The notes beneath the pieces are model-generated. The model saw only the letters and a list, made by a program, of their open reading frames with translations. It searched no databases and was not told where the DNA came from. 58,622 nucleotides of DNA from Gilliamella intestini (GTDB taxonomy: Bacteria; Pseudomonadota; Gammaproteobacteria; Enterobacterales; Orbaceae). The DNA lies in NCBI RefSeq assembly GCF_900094935.1, contig NZ_FMBA01000013.1:1-58622 (forward strand), given 5' to 3'. The translations under genes and the position numbers were made by a program. Shown piece by piece: positions 35,732-45,142 of this stretch (position 1 is its first letter; each line of letters begins with the position of its first letter).

Positions 35732-37309
35732 TTATTTCAATCGTGTACTCATTTCTTCTCTAACTTGAGGTACAGTTAAGCCAACAATAATTTGTAATGA
35801 TTGTCCCTTGTATACAACATTTATTGCCCCATAACTTTGAAAATAAGCCACTTCCTGAACTAATTCTGGATTACTGACTTCAATACGTAAACGAGTTGCA
35901 CAGTTAGTTAATTGTCTAATATTTTCTTTACCACCTAATCCTTCAATAAAGGCAATTGCTTGTTGAATTATCAAATCGTTAGTTTCAAATTCAGTATCAG
36001 ATTGATTTGTCAATTTATTCTTTTTACTATTTTTGTAATCTGATTTAGTAAATAGTTTAATATTAGTATCTGAACGGCCAGGAGTCATAAGATTGAATTT
36101 AAGGATTAAGAATTTAAACACAAAAAAGTAAATTGCTGTAAAAGTTAAACCAATAGTAACTTGGATAACGTACGCCATCCAATGATTTGCCCCCAGAGGT
36201 AACCAGTTTTGGAAGATAAAATCTATAATACCTGAGTAAAAATTTCCTGATACACCAAGCATATACATAATTGCAGCCATTGACGCAGCTAAAAAAGCAT
36301 GAACAACAAATAACATAGGTGCAATAAAAAGGAATGTAAATTCAATAGGCTCTGTTATCCCTGTTAACACAGCTGTAACTGTTGCACCAATTAATAGGCC
36401 CAATACCATTTTTTTATTTTCTGGTTTTGCTGTTGCATAAATAGCCATTGAAATACCTGAGCAACCAAACACCTTCCCCATACCAATAAGCATAAAACCA
36501 CCTTGAGGAAATAATTCAGTTAATGATTTTGTGCTGTTAGCAAATTCAGAAATATGAGAAATCCAATAATTGACTGTACCGCCATCGGTGACAATTGGAC
36601 CAAAATAGATTGGACCATAAACAAAATGATGTAATCCTGTAGGAATTAAAATGCGCTCTAAAAAAGTAAATAGCCATACACCAAATGCACCAGAATTTAA
36701 AATGAAAATTTGCAGGCTTTGAATACCATTTTGGATAGGAGGCCAAACCAATACCGTCAATACAGCTAGTACCAACATTAAAGGAAAACAGATAATAACG
36801 ATTAATGGTGTCCCTGTAAATACATTTGCCCATTCAGGTAAACGTAAATCAAAATAACGGTTATGAATCCAAACAGTAAAAGCTGCTGTCATAATTGAAC
36901 CAACAATTGAAGTATCTAATGTTAATACACCACTAATTTCAATTAATCCTGTTTGCCCTACTTGATAGTTTATACCTAACTGTTCACTCCAAATATCAAG
37001 TATTCCTGCTATAAAATAGTTAAATGTTAAATAAGAGATAAAAGCGGCTAATACAGCACGACCAGATGCCTTTTTTGCTAATGCAATTGGTAAACCTAAA
37101 GCAAACAGCATTGGCATATTTTGAAATAAAACTAGGGATGCTTTTTGAAATATACTGACAATTTTAACATAAGTCGATCCTTCTACAGCAAAAGGAAACA
37201 AATGTGGATTAAGTAAAACGACAGTCAATCCCAATAAAATGCCTGCACAAGGAAAGAGTAATACAGGAACAAACATTGCTGCTCCAAAGCGTTGAATTGT
37301 ATTTCTCAT
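35732..37309 (-). CDS. PTS alpha-glucoside transporter, EIICB (GlvC/MalX-like)
   Basis: 525 residues in IIC-IIB order. The N-terminal ~400 residues are the glucose-family IIC membrane domain (FGAAMFVPVLLFPCAGILLG; GGFMLIGMGKVFGCSG; TGITEPIEFTFLFIAPMLF). The C-terminal ~80 residues are IIB with the phosphorylated Cys in LTNCATRLRIEV. No IIA domain is present, so it must use a shared EIIA-Glc. Imports and phosphorylates alpha-glucosides such as maltose or isomers; substrate identity is inferred from its partner, the GH4 enzyme 124 bases upstream. Confidence 0.92.
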   Translation of the reverse strand: MRNTIQRFGAAMFVPVLLFPCAGILLGLTVVLLNPHLFPFAVEGSTYVKIVSIFQKASLVLFQNMPMLFALGLPIALAKKASGRAVLAAFISYLTFNYFIAGILDIWSEQLGINYQVGQTGLIEISGVLTLDTSIVGSIMTAAFTVWIHNRYFDLRLPEWANVFTGTPLIVIICFPLMLVLAVLTVLVWPPIQNGIQSLQIFILNSGAFGVWLFTFLERILIPTGLHHFVYGPIYFGPIVTDGGTVNYWISHISEFANSTKSLTELFPQGGFMLIGMGKVFGCSGISMAIYATAKPENKKMVLGLLIGATVTAVLTGITEPIEFTFLFIAPMLFVVHAFLAASMAAIMYMLGVSGNFYSGIIDFIFQNWLPLGANHWMAYVIQVTIGLTFTAIYFFVFKFLILKFNLMTPGRSDTNIKLFTKSDYKNSKKNKLTNQSDTEFETNDLIIQQAIAFIEGLGGKENIRQLTNCATRLRIEVSNPELVQEVAYFQSYGAINVVYKGQSLQIIVGLTVPQVREEMSTRLK

Positions 37310-37433
37310 AACATTAACCTTTTATTAATATAATGATTTTGTTATTTTTAAAATAGTTCTGTACATGTTTGTGAATAACGCTAAGCGTTTGCATTTACTC
37401 AAACGCTAGCATTATTCGTGTTAAACAAAATAA

Positions 37434-38762
37434 TTATTTAAAAAACTGAGGTAAATAGTCTTTATTTTCGTTTAAGATTTCTTCAACAATTACTTTTGCT
37501 TTAGGAACGTTAACAACGGTTCTATTTAACGTTAAGGCATTGATTAATTTTTGTTTAGAACCTTCATACCAAGCATCAACAACTAACTTTTCATAACCTA
37601 ATTGGATTTCTATCATCGCTTTTTGGAAAGTCGGAATCTTACCAATAGCAAACGCTTTAGGACCATCAGAAGTTAGCATACATGGCACTTCAACCATTGC
37701 ATCATCTTGTATATTACTAATAATGCCTTTGTTTGGAACAATCACAAGATAGATATCGCCTTTGTTATAAGCTAATGACGCAGCAACACGAATCATATAA
37801 CGACCATGAATATCATCATGAAGCTGTTCACCAGCAATAGAATTTTTTTCAATAATACGTTTACACATTTCAAATACTTGTTTTTCACGTCCATTGATAA
37901 CTTGACGCGCACGCGTATTATTAATATCTTCTTTACTCACCATTTTTTCTGGATATAAATAGTATTGTAAATAAGTATTTGGCAAGAATTCTGGGTTATC
38001 TCGTAACATTGTTTCCATGTTTTTAAACGTTGCTTGCCAAGAAGGATCATTAGCAATAATTGAGTCAACCGCTTTAATACCCTCTTTTAAAATAATATCT
38101 TTAATACGTTGAGTTAAATCTTCACCTTGTTTATTTTTAATTTTAGTAAACCAACCATAATGATTTAAACCAAAGTATTCCGGTACAAAATCCCAAATTT
38201 CACAGCCAAGTAATTTTGCGTAGCTCACCATGATTGCCGCAGGCATATCACAAATATTTAAAATTCGATTATCATTAGGAAATTCTCGATTTAAGGCATC
38301 TGCAACAATCGCCGCTGGGTTAGTATAGTTTAAGATCCAAGCATCTTTTTTATATGAACGAATTTCACGAACAAGATCGATCATATCCCCAATGGAACGC
38401 AAACCGTAAGCCATTCCACCTGCGCCACATGTTTCTTGACCTACACATTGATGAGATAGGGGGATTTGTTCATCACGTTCACGCATTTTTAAACCACCCG
38501 TACGGATTTGCATAAAAAAGAAATCAGAGTTTTCAAAAGCAATTTTTCTATCTGTTGTATAGATGAACTCTTCAATTTCAGGATAAAGTTCTTTAAACAT
38601 AATTTCAGTTGCTTTGGCATTTAGCTCCTGACGGGCTGCATCAATATCATAAAAAACAACGCGTTTTAACGGAAAATTTTGTTTTTCTGTAACAAGACTT
38701 CTCATAATACCTAATGTATAAGTACTACCTGCACCTACAACGGTTAAATTAATCTTTTTCAT
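37434..38762 (-). CDS. 6-phospho-alpha-glucosidase, glycoside hydrolase family 4
   Basis: Starts at the ATG 38762 (MKKINLTVVGAGSTYTLGI) after GAGGAAA; an upstream frame to 38801 adds a poor N terminus. Visible: Rossmann NAD site GAGSTYTLG, VGQETCGAGGMAYGLRSI (metal-ligand Cys), LNYTNPAAIVADAL, NICDMPAAIM and FGLNHYGWFTKI, close to GlvA/AglB/MalH. GH4 enzymes use NAD+ and Mn2+ in an oxidation-elimination mechanism. It splits the imported phosphodisaccharide into glucose 6-phosphate and a free sugar. First gene of the operon with the PTS. Confidence 0.92.
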   Translation of the reverse strand: MKKINLTVVGAGSTYTLGIMRSLVTEKQNFPLKRVVFYDIDAARQELNAKATEIMFKELYPEIEEFIYTTDRKIAFENSDFFFMQIRTGGLKMRERDEQIPLSHQCVGQETCGAGGMAYGLRSIGDMIDLVREIRSYKKDAWILNYTNPAAIVADALNREFPNDNRILNICDMPAAIMVSYAKLLGCEIWDFVPEYFGLNHYGWFTKIKNKQGEDLTQRIKDIILKEGIKAVDSIIANDPSWQATFKNMETMLRDNPEFLPNTYLQYYLYPEKMVSKEDINNTRARQVINGREKQVFEMCKRIIEKNSIAGEQLHDDIHGRYMIRVAASLAYNKGDIYLVIVPNKGIISNIQDDAMVEVPCMLTSDGPKAFAIGKIPTFQKAMIEIQLGYEKLVVDAWYEGSKQKLINALTLNRTVVNVPKAKVIVEEILNENKDYLPQFFK

Positions 38763-38819
38763 AACCAATTTCCTCAACTCTATTTGTGAATAAAAAAACA
38801 CATTTATATGTTATCAATA

Positions 38820-38848
38820 AGTATTAAATTAAATAATACTTATTTAAT
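38820..38848. promoter_or_regulatory. Overlapping palindromes, candidate GntR operator
   Basis: AGTATTA...TAATACT (38820-38840) and ATTAAATA-ATACT-TATTTAAT (38828-38848) overlap between the GH4 gene and the divergent GntR gene, just upstream of the GH4 start. They are suitable for a dimeric repressor; assignment to the adjacent regulator is inference. Confidence 0.5.
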
Positions 38849-38853
38849 ACTAA

Positions 38854-38869
38854 TGTGAAAAAGATCACA
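38854..38869. promoter_or_regulatory. CRP-cAMP binding site
   Basis: TGTGA-AAAAGA-TCACA, a perfect match to the CRP half-sites with 6-base spacing, ~92 bases upstream of the GH4 start. Indicates catabolite control of the alpha-glucoside operon and possibly of the divergent regulator. Confidence 0.75.
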
Positions 38870-39011
38870 AAATTTTTATCGGTATCAGAAAATAGACATA
38901 TAAATGATACTTAACAATAATAGTTAGGCTCAAAGAATAATATTTTTCATTTGATGATATTTTGACTATTGAATGTTAAGATAATACAAATTTCATATGT
39001 AGGATATGATT

Positions 39012-39728
39012 ATGAGTAAGCCACTTTATCGACAAATAGCTGAAACTATTGAGAAAAAAATTCGTTCTGGCGAATTAGATGTTGAAGATGTATTACCTAC
39101 AGAACAAGCTTTACAAGAAATATATAATGTTAGTCGCGTCACTGTTCGTAAAGCACTTGAACTACTTGAAAAACAAGGGTTATTAGTGCGTATAAAAGGA
39201 AGTGGTACCTATGTTAAATGTAATTCGGCTAAGCACGATGCCTTTCAATTAAAAGGATTCGAAGAAAACATTACCTCACAAGGAAGAGTTGCTAGTACAA
39301 AAGTAATACATTTTCAGTTAGAACAAGCACAACCCGTTATTGCAAAGCATCTAAAAATTGAAGTTGGCACATTGATATACTCAATAATACGTATTAGAAC
39401 AATAGACGATGAACCTGAAATTTTAGAGCAAAGTTATATGCCTCTTTCACTATTTCCTGATCTCAGTGTTAAAGTAATGCAAACATCGAAGTATCACTAT
39501 ATTGAAAAACAAAAAGGCTATCAAATATCGCTAAGTAGGCAAGACTTAAAGCCAGTTTTGGCAACTAGCATTGTTGCTAAACATTTAAATATCGAAACAA
39601 ATTATCCTATATTATGCCTACGTTCAACTAGTGAATTAGTTAATGGCGAAGTATTTGAATATAGTATTCAATATTTAAGGGGATTCCAATATAGGTTTGA
39701 ATATATTGCACGCAGAGGATTAGAATAA
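39012..39728 (+). CDS. GntR/HutC-family regulator of the alpha-glucoside operon
   Basis: N-terminal winged helix (YRQIAETIEKKIRSGELDVEDVLPTEQALQEIYNVSRVTVRKALELL: split here by domain as LPTEQALQEIYNVSRVTV core) and a C-terminal UTRA ligand domain (EPEILEQSYMPLSLFPDL; YPILCLRSTSELVNGEVFEYS). The start is taken at 39012 because AGGAT at 39001-39005 is correctly spaced for it; the ATG at 39006 is nearly on top of that site. Divergent from the GH4-PTS operon across a region with palindromes and a CRP site, so it probably represses the operon until a phosphorylated sugar binds. Confidence 0.88.
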   Translation: MSKPLYRQIAETIEKKIRSGELDVEDVLPTEQALQEIYNVSRVTVRKALELLEKQGLLVRIKGSGTYVKCNSAKHDAFQLKGFEENITSQGRVASTKVIHFQLEQAQPVIAKHLKIEVGTLIYSIIRIRTIDDEPEILEQSYMPLSLFPDLSVKVMQTSKYHYIEKQKGYQISLSRQDLKPVLATSIVAKHLNIETNYPILCLRSTSELVNGEVFEYSIQYLRGFQYRFEYIARRGLE

Positions 39729-39930
39729 ATATCAATTGTAAAAATTACTCACATTCTTTACGTATACAAACATATACAAAAGCTAACACACTATTATAAA
39801 GAAAAATAACTGTAATAACGGTTATGGTTTTATGGTTAGCTAAACATTTTTGCTCGGCCACCAAGCCATTTATAACCTGTTAAAGAAAGATCGATCGAGG
39901 TTTTTGCTCACTATAAACTATTTAAAATAA

Positions 39931-39958
39931 AAAGCCATTGATTTGACTCAATGGCTTT
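39931..39958 (-). terminator. Terminator of ihfB
   Basis: AAAGCCATTG and CAATGGCTTT form a 10-bp stem with an 8-base loop; on the minus strand a U-rich tail follows. It lies 23 bases past the ihfB stop. Confidence 0.85.
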
Positions 39959-39980
39959 TTGCTAAATATAGAATTTTAAG

Positions 39981-40271
39981 CTATGCATTTACTGCATTAT
40001 TTACTCTTTCACGTAATTCTTTACCTGGTTTGAAATGCGGGATATATTTATGTTTAACTTCAACATTACCACCTGTTCTAGGATTTCTAGCTTTACGTGG
40101 AGCACGATAGTTTAAACTAAAACTACCAAAGCCTCGAATTTCTACACGATCGTTACTTTCCATAGCTAAAGCGATCTGTTCGATGATATCTCTAACTGAA
40201 TCATCAACTAATTGAACAGGAAGATGTGTTCGCCAGTTAACAATTCGTTCTACTAAATCTGATCTATTCAT
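39981..40271 (-). CDS. ihfB: Integration host factor beta subunit
   Basis: 96 residues from ATG 40271, which has AGGAG five bases upstream (an in-frame GTG at 40277 is inside that spacing). Visible: [31 protein letters not shown] with the DNA-bending beta arm, and [13 protein letters not shown]. With IHF-alpha (encoded elsewhere) it bends DNA at replication, transcription and recombination sites, and in type I CRISPR adaptation at the leader. Follows rpsA as in enterobacteria. Confidence 0.95.
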   Translation of the reverse strand: MNRSDLVERIVNWRTHLPVQLVDDSVRDIIEQIALAMESNDRVEIRGFGSFSLNYRAPRKARNPRTGGNVEVKHKYIPHFKPGKELRERVNNAVNA

Positions 40272-40329
40272 GATCACTCCTAATTTATTTATGCGGTATG
40301 TAACTTGTTCATTTTATACCACAAAAGAA

Positions 40330-40349
40330 AAAGAGGGCAAGCCCTCTTT
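40330..40349 (-). terminator. Terminator/attenuator between rpsA and ihfB
   Basis: AAAGAGGGC and GCCCTCTTT form a 9-bp stem with a 2-base loop, followed on the minus strand by TTTTTCTTTT, 20 bases after the rpsA stop. Probably leaves ihfB partly on its own promoter. Confidence 0.85.
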
Positions 40350-40369
40350 ACTCTTTACATAAATATTTT

Positions 40370-42052
40370 TTACTCAGTTTTTGATGCTGCTTTGAATGCT
40401 TCAGCCATTGCATTAGTAAATGATGCATCGTCTTGAGTTGCAGTATTATTTACAGCAGCAAGAGCTTCTTTTTCGTCAGCTTCATCTTTTGCACGTACTG
40501 ATAATGAAATTGCGCGAGTTTTACGATCAATATTCACAATCTTAGCTTCAACTTCATCACCAACTTTTAATGCTGTTGTCGCATCTTCAATACGCTCACG
40601 AGCAATATCTTGAGCTTTTAAGTAGCCTTCAATACCTTCAGCGATTTCGATAGTTGCACCTTTAGCATCAACAGCTGTTACAGTACCTTTAACAATATTA
40701 CCTTTTTTGTAGTTAGATGCAAAACTACTAAATGGATCATCTTCTAGTTGTTTAACACCCAAAGAGATACGTTCACGTTCTGCATCAACTTGTAACACAA
40801 CCGCTTCAATATCATCACCTTTCTTATAAGCTTTAACTGCTTCTTCGCCAGGCATATTCCAAGAAATGTCTGAAAGGTGAACTAAACCATCAATACCGCC
40901 ATCTAAACCAATAAAGATACCGAAATCAGTGATTGATTTGATCTTACCGCTAACTTTATCACCTTTATTGTGTGATTCAGCAAATTGTAACCATGGGTTT
41001 GGTTTACATTGTTTAAGACCAAGAGAAATACGACGACGTTCTTCATCAATTTCAAGAACAATAACTTCAACTTCATCACCTAAGCTAACTACTTTAGATG
41101 GGTGGATGTTTTTGTTTGTCCAATCCATTTCAGAAACGTGAACTAAACCTTCAACGCCAGTTTCGATTTCAACAAAACAACCGTAATCAGTTAAGTTAGT
41201 TACTTTACCTGTTACTTTAGTACCTTCTGGGTAACGTTTAGCAATTGAAACCCATGGATCTTCGCCTAATTGTTTTAAGCCAAGAGAAACACGTGAGCGG
41301 TCTTTGTCAAACTTAAGTACTTTAACAAGTAATTCTTGCCCCACTTCAACCACTTCACTTGGATGTTTAACACGTTTCCAAGCCATATCTGTGATATGAA
41401 GTAAACCATCAACCCCACCAAGATCAACGAATGCACCGTAATCTGTAAGATTTTTAATAATACCTTTAACTTCTGAACCTTCTTGTAGATTTTCAAGAAG
41501 TTGTTCTCTTTCTGCACTATTTTCAGATTCAATAACTGCACGACGTGAAACAACAACGTTGTTACGTTTTTGATCTAATTTAATTACTTTTAATTCGATT
41601 TCTCTGTTTTCGATATGAGAAGTATCGCGTAATGGACGAACATCAACAAGCGAGCCAGGTAGGAACGCACGAACGCCATTAAGATCAACCGTAAAGCCAC
41701 CTTTAACTTTACCATTGATAACACCTAAAACTGTTGCAGCATCTTCAACTGCTTTTTCTAGTATTATCCATGCTTCATGACGTTTAGCTTTTTCGCGAGA
41801 TAAAATTGTTTCGCCAAAGCCATCTTCAATTGAGTCAAGCACAACATCAACAATATCGCCAACTTGAACTTCTAGTTCACCTTGGGCATTTTTAAACTGC
41901 TCTACTGGAATTGCGGATTCAGATTTTAAACCAGCATCAACTAAAACAACATCTTTGTCGATTGCAACGACAGTACCACGGATCATATTACCAGAACGAG
42001 TGTCTAGTTGATTAATAGACTCTTCAAAGAGTTGAGCAAAAGATTCAGTCAT
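40370..42052 (-). CDS. rpsA: 30S ribosomal protein S1
   Basis: 560 residues with six S1 OB-fold repeats. The first two are the ribosome-binding pair ([31 protein letters not shown]). The next four carry [23 protein letters not shown] and similar blocks. Binds mRNA on the small subunit and helps start translation. Length matches E. coli S1 (557). Downstream of cmk and upstream of ihfB, a conserved order. Confidence 0.98.
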   Translation of the reverse strand: MTESFAQLFEESINQLDTRSGNMIRGTVVAIDKDVVLVDAGLKSESAIPVEQFKNAQGELEVQVGDIVDVVLDSIEDGFGETILSREKAKRHEAWIILEKAVEDAATVLGVINGKVKGGFTVDLNGVRAFLPGSLVDVRPLRDTSHIENREIELKVIKLDQKRNNVVVSRRAVIESENSAEREQLLENLQEGSEVKGIIKNLTDYGAFVDLGGVDGLLHITDMAWKRVKHPSEVVEVGQELLVKVLKFDKDRSRVSLGLKQLGEDPWVSIAKRYPEGTKVTGKVTNLTDYGCFVEIETGVEGLVHVSEMDWTNKNIHPSKVVSLGDEVEVIVLEIDEERRRISLGLKQCKPNPWLQFAESHNKGDKVSGKIKSITDFGIFIGLDGGIDGLVHLSDISWNMPGEEAVKAYKKGDDIEAVVLQVDAERERISLGVKQLEDDPFSSFASNYKKGNIVKGTVTAVDAKGATIEIAEGIEGYLKAQDIARERIEDATTALKVGDEVEAKIVNIDRKTRAISLSVRAKDEADEKEALAAVNNTATQDDASFTNAMAEAFKAASKTE

Positions 42053-42163
42053 ATTTATATACTTAAGTTAATTTTAACGTCCACATTACATCCTGTCTTG
42101 TGGGGTTGTTTATAATACTCCATACATCCTTATAATGGAGCTAGGTTAATGCTATAATTTAAG

Positions 42164-42844
42164 TTACAACGCAAGTTTTTCGTTTATATACTTAATAGAT
42201 TGATTAAAAACATCTTGAATAGACAATGATGTGGTATCAATTATTAGAGCATCAATTGCAGGTTTAAGTGGCGCAACGGCGCGGTTACGATCGCGTTCAT
42301 CACGCTCAGTTATCTCCTGCAAAATTTCGGCGAATTTAACATGTTTTTGCCTATGTTGCAACTGTTTCATTCGTCTTTCGGCTCGTGATTGTGCACTTGC
42401 ATCAAGAAAAATTTTAACAGGCGCATCGCTAAACACCACACTCCCCATGTCTCGACCATCTGCAATAAGCCCTGGTGCTTGTCTAAAATCACGTTGTCGC
42501 TGTAATAATGCAGATCTAACTTTATTGAGTGCGGCCACTTTTGAAGCTGCGCCACCTGTTTCTTCAGTGCGGATACGTTTTGTTACATCAACACCACTTA
42601 ACAAGACCTTGACTTCAATATCATTACTATCAAAAGTCAAAGGTAAGTTTAACGCTAAATTAGTTAACTGGTTTTCATCATCCAATGCAATATTTTTTTC
42701 AAGAGCGGATAATGCAAGCACACGATAGATAGCACCTGAATCTAAAAGATGCCATTTTAAATAATTGGCTAATGCTTGACATAACGTGCCCTTGCCAACA
42801 CCACTTGGCCCATCAATAGCAACAACGGGAACTATTTTATTCAT
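42164..42844 (-). CDS. cmk: Cytidylate kinase
   Basis: Phosphorylates CMP and dCMP. Visible: P-loop [54 protein letters not shown] and [17 protein letters not shown]. Length 226 (E. coli 227). One base separates it from the aroA stop, so the two are co-transcribed; rpsA follows after a 111-base gap with its own likely promoter. Confidence 0.97.
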   Translation of the reverse strand: MNKIVPVVAIDGPSGVGKGTLCQALANYLKWHLLDSGAIYRVLALSALEKNIALDDENQLTNLALNLPLTFDSNDIEVKVLLSGVDVTKRIRTEETGGAASKVAALNKVRSALLQRQRDFRQAPGLIADGRDMGSVVFSDAPVKIFLDASAQSRAERRMKQLQHRQKHVKFAEILQEITERDERDRNRAVAPLKPAIDALIIDTTSLSIQDVFNQSIKYINEKLAL

Positions 42845-42845
42845 T

Positions 42846-44126
42846 TTATTGTTCGCTTAATTTTTTAAATTGTTCAAAATAATCAGGAAAAGTTTTCATT
42901 GTGCATTTAGGATCTAATATTGTCACAGGTGTATCTGAAAGCGCCACTAATGAAAAACACATAGCAATACGATGATCATTATAAGTTTCGATTTCAGCAT
43001 GGATTAATTTATTGGGCGGCACAATAGTAATATAATCTTGACCTTCATCAACTTTTGCACCAACTTTTCTTAATTCAGTTGCCATCGCATATAAGCGATC
43101 AGTTTCTTTCACTCGCCAATTATAAATATTACGGATCGTAGTAGGGCCTTTAGCAAACAATGCCGTTGTAGCAATAGTCATTGCCGCATCGGGAATATGG
43201 TTCATATCCATATCAATACCATTTAATTCACCATGTGAACATTCAATATAATCATCAGCCCAAGTGATTTTAGCGCCCATTTTTTCAAGCACATGAGCAA
43301 ATTGCGTATCGCCTTGCAAACTTTTTTTACCAATTCCTGTAACACGAACAGTGCCGCCTTTAATTGCTGCAGCCGCTAAAAAATAAGATGCAGATGAAGC
43401 ATCACCCTCAACCAAATAATCGCCTGGCGATTGATAATCTTGGTTTGCTTTGATAACAAATGATTGATAGTTATTGTTAACTACAGTAACGCCAAACATT
43501 GCCATCATTTTGACTGTAATATCAATATAAGGTTTAGAAACAAGATCACCAATAATAGTAATTTCTGTATCTTGTTTTGCTAATGGTGCAGCCATTAATA
43601 GTGCGGTTAAAAATTGGCTAGAGACCGAACCATCAACTTGGATTTTACCACCAATAAAACCACCATGAAGGTGTAATGGTGGGTATCCTTCATTTTCGAG
43701 ATAATCAATTTTAGCACCACCTTGACGTAGCGCATCAACTAAATGACCAATTGGGCGCTCTTTCATGCGTGGTTCGCCAGTTAACACAATATTATTATGA
43801 CCAAGACATAAAGCTGCAGTCAGAGGGCGCATTGCTGTACCAGCATTACCTAAAAAAAGCTCTAATGCATGGCCAGATTGCAGCATCCCACCTACGCCTT
43901 GAATATCACAAATAGTCCGATCGTGTGATAGCTGATACTTCACTCCTAACGCTGCAAGCGCATCAAGCATATAACGCACATCATCACTATCAAGTAAATT
44001 CGTTAACCGTGTATTACCTTTACTCAATGCTGATAGTAATAAAGCACGATTAGAAACACTCTTTGAACCAGGCAAATTGATAGTACCATTAATTCTTTTT
44101 ATCGGTTGTAATGTTAAGGATAACAT
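42846..44126 (-). CDS. aroA: 5-enolpyruvylshikimate-3-phosphate synthase
   Basis: Sixth step of the shikimate pathway. Visible: [36 protein letters not shown] ([11 protein letters not shown] signature), [50 protein letters not shown] and [15 protein letters not shown]. Length 426 (E. coli 427). The motif order is that of class I enzymes. First of aroA-cmk. serC, usually just upstream in enterobacteria, is replaced here by an XRE regulator. Confidence 0.98.
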   Translation of the reverse strand: MLSLTLQPIKRINGTINLPGSKSVSNRALLLSALSKGNTRLTNLLDSDDVRYMLDALAALGVKYQLSHDRTICDIQGVGGMLQSGHALELFLGNAGTAMRPLTAALCLGHNNIVLTGEPRMKERPIGHLVDALRQGGAKIDYLENEGYPPLHLHGGFIGGKIQVDGSVSSQFLTALLMAAPLAKQDTEITIIGDLVSKPYIDITVKMMAMFGVTVVNNNYQSFVIKANQDYQSPGDYLVEGDASSASYFLAAAAIKGGTVRVTGIGKKSLQGDTQFAHVLEKMGAKITWADDYIECSHGELNGIDMDMNHIPDAAMTIATTALFAKGPTTIRNIYNWRVKETDRLYAMATELRKVGAKVDEGQDYITIVPPNKLIHAEIETYNDHRIAMCFSLVALSDTPVTILDPKCTMKTFPDYFEQFKKLSEQ

Positions 44127-44155
44127 AATGTCTCTCGTTAAGATTTCATAAATAT

Positions 44156-45028
44156 TTAAAATTTATCTAATGTTGCTTTTAGCAAATCAATAGCATGATG
44201 ATCTTTAGCACTATTTTGCCATAACTTATCAAAAAGATGACGATAACGTTTAATAGCATCTTGCGATGAAGTAATAGAAGCAATACCTGTTGTCACATTC
44301 GGCAATTCACCTAAGCGAAATGGACTCATTGCCAACGAAATTGGGTTATCATTTTGGTAAAAAATTTGGAATGTAATTGATGGAATAGCTTCTTGCGTAA
44401 TAGCAATAGTTGAAGCAAAAGATTGCTGTTCTATTAGATCAATTAAATGATAAATTTCGTTGCGAGCAAGTAGCATCCTTTCAGACTTTTTACCGGGCGA
44501 AATAGTCAAATTACCCACTAAGCCAATATGCAAAAACCGTTCAATATTACGCAAGCTAATTAAATTAATCACTTTAGGAACAGATTGATAAAACTGCTTT
44601 TTGCGATCTTTTAAAATCGCCAAAATTACTGAATATCTTTGAGATTCAATCGACTCATTTGACTCATTTAACATCATCGCTAAATGAGACAAATAATCAG
44701 AAGAAGTTAATAAAAAAGAAAAAGGATCGAAATGAGAATAGATATGAGTTGATTGCTGTTCTAATTGACGCATACGTTCAAAAAAACCTTCACCACTCGA
44801 ATAGTATTCAGTATCAATGCCGAGTAAACTCGCAAAAGAAGTACCGAGTAAAGATGCCAGTCGTTCTAGGGTTTCTATTTTAACAATTTCACCTTTTTCT
44901 AACCGATAGACTGCTGCTCTTGAAATTTTAAGACTATCAGCAACATCTTCAGCCTTCAGTGAAGCGGCAATCCTATACGCACGTAAACGTTGACCTATAG
45001 CACAATAATCAATCGATCCAGTAATCAT
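44156..45028 (-). CDS. XRE-family regulator with unknown C-terminal domain
   Basis: 290 residues. N terminus (8-65) is a Cro/CI-type helix-turn-helix ([52 protein letters not shown]). The rest, ~200 residues, is a probably helical effector or dimerisation domain with [20 protein letters not shown] and [19 protein letters not shown] do not recognise it. 29 bases upstream of aroA in the same direction, so it could be in the aroA-cmk transcript and might regulate it. The target is unknown. Confidence 0.8.
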   Translation of the reverse strand: MITGSIDYCAIGQRLRAYRIAASLKAEDVADSLKISRAAVYRLEKGEIVKIETLERLASLLGTSFASLLGIDTEYYSSGEGFFERMRQLEQQSTHIYSHFDPFSFLLTSSDYLSHLAMMLNESNESIESQRYSVILAILKDRKKQFYQSVPKVINLISLRNIERFLHIGLVGNLTISPGKKSERMLLARNEIYHLIDLIEQQSFASTIAITQEAIPSITFQIFYQNDNPISLAMSPFRLGELPNVTTGIASITSSQDAIKRYRHLFDKLWQNSAKDHHAIDLLKATLDKF

Positions 45029-45142
45029 AATATACTCAAACTATTGGGATTTTGGCAGTGTATCACAAGGTGATAGCAATGCCAATTTTTGGCAAAATGT
45101 TTCAGGTGTAGCCTATATTTTCATCAACAACTTAAATAACAC

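Noticed and set aside
38820-38869. Possible phage or transposon end because of dense palindromes
   Set aside because: The palindromes sit between divergent genes next to a perfect CRP site, so operators are the better explanation.
40929-41556. Small open frames inside rpsA on both strands
   Set aside because: Shadows of the strongly biased S1 repeats; no start signals or homology.
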